From GCA-002050365 sp964237235 (GTDB lineage: Bacteria; Acidobacteriota; Blastocatellia; Pyrinomonadales; Pyrinomonadaceae), in contig CAXSGY010000004.1 of assembly GCA_964237235.1 (NCBI GenBank), positions 186,001 to 250,000 of the forward strand: a DNA stretch of 64,000 nucleotides, in the 5' to 3' direction. Position numbers and translations under genes: made by a program. Under the pieces are notes generated by a model. That model saw only the letters and a program-made list of their open reading frames with translations, had not been told where the DNA came from and ran no database searches. Position 1 is the first letter of the stretch. The number at the start of each line of letters is the position of its first letter. Positions 61,353-64,000 of the stretch are shown one piece after another.

Positions 61353-61705
61353 TCAAATAAGCGTATAGGCTATCAAGCTGCAAACGATGACCATCAGCGA
61401 CAACCCGCCGACGAAAAATATATCGGCGGTTCTCTCCAGCCGCCGTTTGCGTTTCCCGTCGGTCGTTCGCAAACTGGTGTAAGCGAGAATGCAGGAAACC
61501 AAAAAAATCAGCCGTCAAAAGCCAGAATATTATCGCCGACCGAATCGAAATTTTTCAGTTCGGTAATCGCTCTAAAAATTCCGATGACCGTCAGACAAAC
61601 GCCGACCAGCGTCGCCGAAACGCTGAATATATGTATGCTGATGCTGTTTTCGATTTCGTCTTCCTTCTTTGCCGCTTTTTCTTCCGGTTCAACCGAATTT
61701 TCCAT
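61353..61705 (-). pseudogene. Small membrane protein gene with a frameshift
   Basis: Two frames together encode one sensible protein. The first, from ATG 61705 (MENSVEPEEKAAKKEDEIEN), has a helix SVSATLVGVCLTVIGIFRA and stops at TGA 61508 after ILAFDG. The other frame continues at once with LIFLVSCILAYTSLRTTDGK, then TADIFFVGGLSLMVIVC and ends IAYTLI at 61353, giving further helices. One base has been lost or gained beside a run of seven T (minus strand). It lies six bases before miaA. It may be a real mutation or an assembly error. Confidence 0.7.
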
Positions 61706-61774
61706 TTTGTCCTGCTTGATTATTTCAAAGTGACTGCACAATTTGCGCCTTTTAGATGATTTATACGAGCGAAA

Positions 61775-61870
61775 TCAGTTTGTGTTCAGAAACAGCCGCG
61801 CCAATGCGATCAGCAGGAAGAATGCCAGCAATAAAAGCGCGCCGATAATTTGATTGCGAGAAAATTTCAT
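61775..61870 (-). CDS. Possible tiny membrane peptide (31 aa)
   Basis: Reads MKFSRNQIIGALLLLAFFLL and ends ARLFLNTN: one helix with basic N-terminal residues. It lies upstream of the frameshifted membrane gene in the same direction. No RBS of note is seen; coding status is uncertain. Confidence 0.35.
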   Translation of the reverse strand: MKFSRNQIIGALLLLAFFLLIALARLFLNTN

Positions 61871-61929
61871 CGTTAAAGATTTTAGATTTTATTTCAAAAG
61901 TATAAAGTCGATTATTTTGCTCGATTTTC

Positions 61930-61995
61930 CTTTGCATCTTCGCGTCTTTGCGGGGGATAAAAATTGTTTTCCCGCAAAGGCGCGAAGATGCAAAG
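61930..61995. repeat. Palindromic repeat, CTTTGCATCTTCGCG type
   Basis: A 25-bp inverted repeat with one mismatch, arms 61930-61954 and 61971-61995, spacer 16 bases. It lies just after the YhiN-type gene (stop at 62023) and is probably a terminator or REP-like element. Confidence 0.85.
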
Positions 61996-62022
61996 AAAAA
62001 CTATTTTTGCAGCGGTTTTAAC

Positions 62023-63186
62023 TCAAATCGCTTTGCCGGCGGCGAAGCCGGACGACCACGCCCATTGAAAATTATAACCGCCGAGCCAGCCGGTTACGTC
62101 AACGATTTCGCCGATAAAATAAAGCCCGGAAACTCGTTTGGCTTCCATAGTCTTCGACGAAAGCTCATCGGTCGAAACGCCGCCCGAAGTTACTTCGGCG
62201 CGGTCAAAGCCTTCGGTGTCGCTGAATTTGATTTGCCAATCGTTTAGTTTTCCGGCGATTTGTTCGATTTCCGGGCGGCTGAATTGATTAACAGGCTTGT
62301 TCGGAAAATTTCGCGCCGTAAAATTTTCGGCGAAACGGTGCGGCAGAAAACGGCTCAGAAAATTGTCGAGCCTTTGTTTGTTCTCACGGTTTTCCGCCAA
62401 CAATCGAGCCGCATTTGCCGCCGGCAGCAAATCAATCGAAACCGATTTTCCCTTTTGCCAGTAATTCGAGATTTGCAAAATCGCCGGACCGGAAAGCCCG
62501 CGGTGCGTGAATAAAATATTTTCCCGAAACGATTGTTTGCCGGATGAAACCGCCGCGTCAATCGAAACGCCCGCCAGCTTTTTAAAGTTCGCGTCCGAAT
62601 GTTCGGCGACGAGCGCGACGAGCGCAGGCGTTGGCGGAACGATTTTCAAATCGAATTGTTCAGCGACGCGATAACCGAAATCGCTCGCTCCGATTTTCGG
62701 AAACGAAAGCCCGCCGGTTGCGACGATCAAACTTTCACAGGAAAAATTTCCCTGACTCGTTTCGACTGTAAACGAACCGTTTTTACAGACGCTTTGCACC
62801 GCGCAATTAAGGCGGATCTCGACGCGCGCCGCGCGGCATTCCGTCAAAAGCATTTCGACAATTTGGCTTGAGGATTGGCGGCAGAAAAGCTGTCCGAGCT
62901 TTTTTTCGTAGAACTCGATGCGGTGTTTTTTGACGAGTTCGACAAAATCCTGCGGCGTGTATTGGGCTAACGCCGATTTGCAAAAATGCGGATTTTCGGA
63001 AACGAAATTTTCGGCGCGCGCGTTTGTGTTCGTAAAATTACAGCGACCGCCGCCGGAAATTAAAATTTTGCGCCCGATTTGCGCGTTGTGTTCGAGAACT
63101 AAAATTTTGCGCCCGCGTCGTCCGGCTTCTATCGCGCAAAAAAGCCCCGCCGCGCCCGCGCCGATGATAATCGCGTCGAATTTCAT
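62023..63186 (-). CDS. HI0933/YhiN-type FAD-dependent oxidoreductase
   Basis: A 387-residue flavoprotein with the FAD-binding opening AIIIGAGAAGLFCAIEAGRR, then SGGGRCNFTN (family signature), the later LIVATGGLSFPKIGASDFGY and a C-terminal VTSGGVSTDELSSKTMEAKR. GLYFIGEIVDVTGWLGGYNF closes the FAD site. The substrate is unknown for this family. It is followed by a palindromic repeat; the DinB gene lies two bases upstream, so the two are cotranscribed. Confidence 0.93.
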   Translation of the reverse strand: MKFDAIIIGAGAAGLFCAIEAGRRGRKILVLEHNAQIGRKILISGGGRCNFTNTNARAENFVSENPHFCKSALAQYTPQDFVELVKKHRIEFYEKKLGQLFCRQSSSQIVEMLLTECRAARVEIRLNCAVQSVCKNGSFTVETSQGNFSCESLIVATGGLSFPKIGASDFGYRVAEQFDLKIVPPTPALVALVAEHSDANFKKLAGVSIDAAVSSGKQSFRENILFTHRGLSGPAILQISNYWQKGKSVSIDLLPAANAARLLAENRENKQRLDNFLSRFLPHRFAENFTARNFPNKPVNQFSRPEIEQIAGKLNDWQIKFSDTEGFDRAEVTSGGVSTDELSSKTMEAKRVSGLYFIGEIVDVTGWLGGYNFQWAWSSGFAAGKAI

Positions 63187-63188
63187 TC

Positions 63189-63704
63189 TTAATTCAAATA
63201 TCTTTCGCGCAGGATATTAGTATGATGTCGAACGTGACCGACCATTATAAAAGCCAGCGCGCGAACCGAAACCGCCGCGCCGCTCGCCGTGCCGCGCCGC
63301 GACCACATTTCATCGGTCAGATTTTGAAACATCAAACTATTCGATTGACGAAGCAGCGCGAATTCTTCGACCAAATCGGCAAAGTTCGATTCATTAAAAT
63401 TGCTCGCGGCGACATATTCGTTTTCTTCAAAACCCGCCAGAGGAGTTTCGTCGCCGCGCGAAATTCGCAGCGCGCGATACGAAAAAACTCTCTCGCCGTC
63501 AATGATGTGTCCGAGCAATTCCCTGACGCTCCATTTGCCTTCGGCGTAGCGAAAATTTTCTTTGTCCGGCGAAATTCCGTCGAGCAAATTTCGCAATTCG
63601 TCAATCTGATTTCCCAACGCCGCAACGATGTCCGCGTCTTCGGCGAGCGAGACATAATTGGCATAGTATTCGGCATATTCGTCTTTTTCCGGTCGCGTTT
63701 TCAT
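63189..63704 (-). CDS. DinB family protein
   Basis: A 171-residue four-helix protein with the three metal-site histidines in SVRELLGHIIDGERVFSYRA and AFIMVGHVRHHTNILRERY. DinB relatives bind nickel or zinc and often act on thiols; the exact reaction is unknown. It precedes the YhiN-type gene by two bases. Confidence 0.9.
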   Translation of the reverse strand: MKTRPEKDEYAEYYANYVSLAEDADIVAALGNQIDELRNLLDGISPDKENFRYAEGKWSVRELLGHIIDGERVFSYRALRISRGDETPLAGFEENEYVAASNFNESNFADLVEEFALLRQSNSLMFQNLTDEMWSRRGTASGAAVSVRALAFIMVGHVRHHTNILRERYLN

Positions 63705-63811
63705 TAAATTATCTTACCAGAACAAACATAAACCCGCTTCAGGCGCGAAGACGCGCGGTCACTTTCGAAAATCGTTTCAACCGCGCGGATTGCTTTTTCG
63801 TATCGTTGATT

Positions 63812-64000
63812 TCACTTTGCGCTGCAAGCGACCGCGTGCGCCGATTTCAAATCAATCTCGATTTGCCGGCGGATTTTTTCGCTCGCTTCGGGCAAAATAC
63901 AAACCGCGTTCGCCGCGTGTTTTTTGACGCAGCCGCCTTTGCGGTGTTTTTTGACTTCGGCGGAAACCGAATCGGTTTGTCCGATGCAGACCAGGGCGTG
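63812..64000 (-). CDS. C-terminal part of an unknown protein (cut by window edge)
   Basis: Sixty-two codons plus a TGA at 63812-63814, read on the minus strand from the window end. It reads HALVCIGQTDSVSAEVKKHR, GGCVKKHAANAVCILPEASE and ends HAVACSAK. Four cysteines are present. No domain can be assigned from this fragment, and the start is outside the window. Confidence 0.55.
   Translation of the reverse strand, partial: HALVCIGQTDSVSAEVKKHRKGGCVKKHAANAVCILPEASEKIRRQIEIDLKSAHAVACSAK

Overview
The window looks like a chromosomal segment of a Gram-negative bacterium, most likely an Acidobacteriota member of the Blastocatellia/Pyrinomonadaceae type. This is inferred from the mix of secreted FG-GAP/VCBS proteins, a subtilase with a BACON domain, DinB/DUF1572 and Uma2 proteins, a PagL-like outer-membrane enzyme, and dense palindromic intergenic repeats. 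No 16S or marker tree could be run, so the taxon is a guess. Most genes are housekeeping or conserved; no phage or insertion sequence was recognised.

Layout. 1-8.2 kb: start of dihydrolipoamide dehydrogenase, a rhodanese, an MBOAT/SGNH O-acyltransferase pair, a methyltransferase, a Yip1/TPR membrane protein, a secreted unknown and fumC. 8.3-30.5 kb: one minus-strand type VI secretion (T6SS) locus, in transcription order tssK, tssL, tssM, tagJ/impE, tssA, tssB, tssC, hcp, tssE, tssF, tssG, clpV, vgrG, a small possible lipoprotein, and PAAR. The VgrG carries a C-terminal extension with an HExxH zinc-protease motif, and the gene after it is a candidate immunity protein. No tssJ was found. 31-35.6 kb: an unknown gene, an FG-GAP repeat protein and a subtilase with FG-GAP repeats.

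35.7-37.0 kb is the most unusual part. tRNA-His(GTG) is followed by an HNH endonuclease gene and then by a tRNA-Arg(UCU) gene split in the anticodon by a 648-nt group I intron. The intron shows readable P3, P7 and S elements and encodes a PD-(D/E)XK homing endonuclease that appears frameshifted at an A7 run. 37-42.4 kb: cmk with a tiny coupled membrane protein, then two large cysteine-free proteins of unknown function. 42.4-53 kb: TPR, STM3941-like, threonine aldolase, TlpA, UBP zinc finger, FMN reductase, gamma-carbonic anhydrase-like, PagL-like, hisS (mosaic composition), cupin, a truncated S41 peptidase and DUF1572 genes. 53.2-57.7 kb: dxr, Uma2, rseP, ispG (isoprenoid precursor synthesis and envelope proteolysis). 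57.8-61.7 kb, minus strand: a frameshifted membrane gene, miaA, hfq, tmk, holB, DUF2752. 62-64 kb: a YhiN-type flavoprotein, a DinB protein and one gene cut by the window end.

Several families of palindromic intergenic repeats are scattered through the window, including four copies of a CACGAAT-type element. Two genes show apparent frameshifts beside 7-base homopolymers, so assembly error must be excluded before either is called a real mutation.
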